DNA from: Pseudomonas palmensis
GTDB taxonomy: Bacteria > Pseudomonadota > Gammaproteobacteria > Pseudomonadales > Pseudomonadaceae
Assembly: GCF_017848315.1 (NCBI RefSeq)
Contig: NZ_JAFKEC010000015.1
Location: 42,058-102,013, forward strand
Direction: 5' to 3'
Length of the DNA: 59,956 nt
Under the pieces are notes generated by a model. The model saw nothing but the letters and a program-made list of their open reading frames with translations, was not told the DNA's origin and made no database searches. Below, piece by piece: positions 59,193-59,956 of the stretch (its first letter is position 1; each line of letters opens with the position of its first letter). Position numbers and translations under genes: made by a program.

Positions 59193-59226
59193 TACTCATG
59201 TAGTCCAATGCCGCACAGGAGAGCTT

Positions 59227-59655
59227 ATGACAGATGCCCCTTACCGATTCACCCTGGGCGCTGACGCCGATGCCATGGCAGTGGTGCGTGAAGGGCTGCG
59301 CCGCTTCAACATCGAACAGATCGGCCCTTACACCTATGAAGATTTCCAGCTGTATGCCCGCGATGGCGGGGGCCAGGTGAGAGGTGGGCTGTTCGGTCAT
59401 TTCTCAATGGGTTGGCTCTATATCGACTACTTCTGGTTGAGCGATGCCGCACGCGGTCATGGGTTGGGCAGCGAACTGCTGATGCGAGCCGAAGAGGAGG
59501 CGCGGGCGCGGGGCTGCACCGGTTTGTTTCTTTATACCTATAGCTTCCAGGCCCCTGACTTCTACCAGAAGCAGGGATACCACATCATGGGGATGCTGGA
59601 GGATTGCCCGCCTGGTTATCAGCGCTACTACCTGAAAAAGACGCTTCAGTCTTGA
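59227..59655 (+). CDS. GNAT family N-acetyltransferase
   Basis: The 142-residue protein has the GNAT acetyl-CoA core: beta-strand YIDYFWLSDAARGHGLGSELLMRAEEEAR, where the R.HGLG loop binds the pyrophosphate, and the C-terminal YSFQAPDFYQKQGYHIMGMLEDCPPGYQRYYLKK. The start at 59227 follows AGGAG; an upstream open frame over the tRNA is not used. The substrate is unknown. It lies between tRNA-Arg and the rRNA operon promoters. Confidence 0.87.
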   Translation: MTDAPYRFTLGADADAMAVVREGLRRFNIEQIGPYTYEDFQLYARDGGGQVRGGLFGHFSMGWLYIDYFWLSDAARGHGLGSELLMRAEEEARARGCTGLFLYTYSFQAPDFYQKQGYHIMGMLEDCPPGYQRYYLKKTLQS

Positions 59656-59701
59656 AATGCTCATGCTGACCTATGTGCCGAGGTTATTTTGAAATAAACC
59701 C

Positions 59702-59729
59702 TTGACGCACAATTTAATCTCTCTATAAT
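59702..59729 (+). promoter_or_regulatory. rrn promoter 1
   Basis: TTGACG, 16-base spacer, TATAAT; the -10 is followed by a GC discriminator TCGCCCC. Confidence 0.85.
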
Positions 59730-59845
59730 TCGCCCCACTTCCGGCGCAGTCGGAACGAAAAACTCCTTGAATATCAACGAGTTGGACGTTTCAGGTCAGG
59801 CTGGAGGTGCTTCGATCGAAAGATCGGCAGCGGTGAAAAAGGTGG

Positions 59846-59873
59846 TTGACAGCAGGTTGTAACGCTGTAGAAT
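59846..59873 (+). promoter_or_regulatory. rrn promoter 2
   Basis: TTGACA (perfect), 16-base spacer, TAGAAT, followed by TCGCCTCCCGC. Confidence 0.88.
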
Positions 59874-59944
59874 TCGCCTCCCGCTACGAGAGATCGAAGC
59901 GAGTCAAGTGTTTGAAGTGAAACGAAAAACTTCAAAATAAACGC

Positions 59945-59956
59945 TTGACAGACTCT
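59945..59956 (+). promoter_or_regulatory. rrn promoter 3, -35 only
   Basis: TTGACA at 59945-59950; the -10 would lie outside the window. Confidence 0.6.

Larger units (their letters stand above)
59656..59956 (+). other. Upstream region of an rRNA operon
   Basis: This 300-base stretch has no gene. It carries three promoters in tandem on the plus strand and the purine-rich, AT-rich leader sequences usual before 16S rRNA in Pseudomonas. The 16S gene should begin shortly beyond the right edge. Confidence 0.85.

Noticed and set aside
58969..59226. Upstream extension of the GNAT frame into the tRNA-Arg gene
   Set aside because: It overlaps the 3' end of the tRNA, and the ATG at 59227 has AGGAG at the right distance and starts the GNAT fold.

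Overview
The window is chromosomal DNA of a Pseudomonas, almost certainly of the P. putida group. The evidence is the high GC content, the protein sequences (AmrZ, PhhR, CpxR/CpxS, two-subunit arginine succinyltransferase), the family of inverted REP sequences in gene ends, and a gene order that matches what I recall of the recQ-phh-acsA-aot-ast-alaS-lysC-csrA-mgtE-amrZ stretch of P. putida. Nearly all of it is core genome. I see no insertion sequence, prophage, integrase, CRISPR array or defence island. The most strain-variable part is the left edge.

Layout. 1-5.0 kb: the C-terminal part of a giant repetitive RTX adhesin (tandem 732-base repeats, VWA domain, type I secretion signal). 5.1-13.7 kb: small housekeeping genes, recQ, a MarR regulator, a PlpD-like type Vd patatin, a SelW-like protein, a DMT permease, an LpxH-like phosphatase and an Mpo1-like protein. 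13.9-17.1 kb: an AraC regulator, trkH and a nitroreductase. 17.2-20.2 kb: the CpxR/Spy/CpxS envelope-stress locus. 20.4-25.7 kb: yciI-yciB, diverging from the rnm-yciO-scpA-scpB-rluB block. 26.4-34.3 kb: aroP, arfB, an MFS permease, then phhABC with its divergent activator phhR. 35-37 kb: acsA. 37.5-49.6 kb: arginine uptake (aotJQMP), its regulator argR, and the arginine succinyltransferase pathway (argD/aruC, aruF, aruG, astD, astB, a His-tailed small protein, astE). 49.7-50.5 kb: a second-type lumazine synthase (ribH2) under an FMN riboswitch. 50.7-57.5 kb: alaS, lysC, csrA, tRNA-Ser and three tandem tRNA-Arg, mgtE. 57.5-60 kb: amrZ, phnN, tRNA-Arg(CCU), a GNAT enzyme, and the tandem promoters of an rRNA operon whose 16S gene lies just beyond the window.

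How the parts work together. Two amino-acid catabolic circuits dominate. For aromatic amino acids, aroP imports them, PhhA/PhhB hydroxylate phenylalanine to tyrosine, PhhC transaminates, and PhhR activates. PhhR-type boxes (GTAA-N8-TTAC) lie between phhA and phhR and upstream of aroP. For arginine, AotJQMP imports it, ArgR senses it, and the ast/aru enzymes degrade it to glutamate and succinate. ArgR half-sites (TGTCGC-N8-AA) lie upstream of aotJ and argD. Three catabolic leaders (aroP, phhA, acsA) carry an A-rich AANAANAA motif near the ribosome-binding site, the signature of Hfq/Crc catabolite repression.

I found no clear new multi-gene system. The most interesting items are smaller. They are the FMN riboswitch with an SD-sequestering hairpin on ribH2, the CpxR box plus intra-operon terminator that should uncouple Spy from its kinase, the His-tailed protein beside the zinc enzyme AstE, a 43-residue ORF followed by a long inverted repeat, the near-identical adhesin repeats, and a 154-base tandem tRNA-Arg unit.
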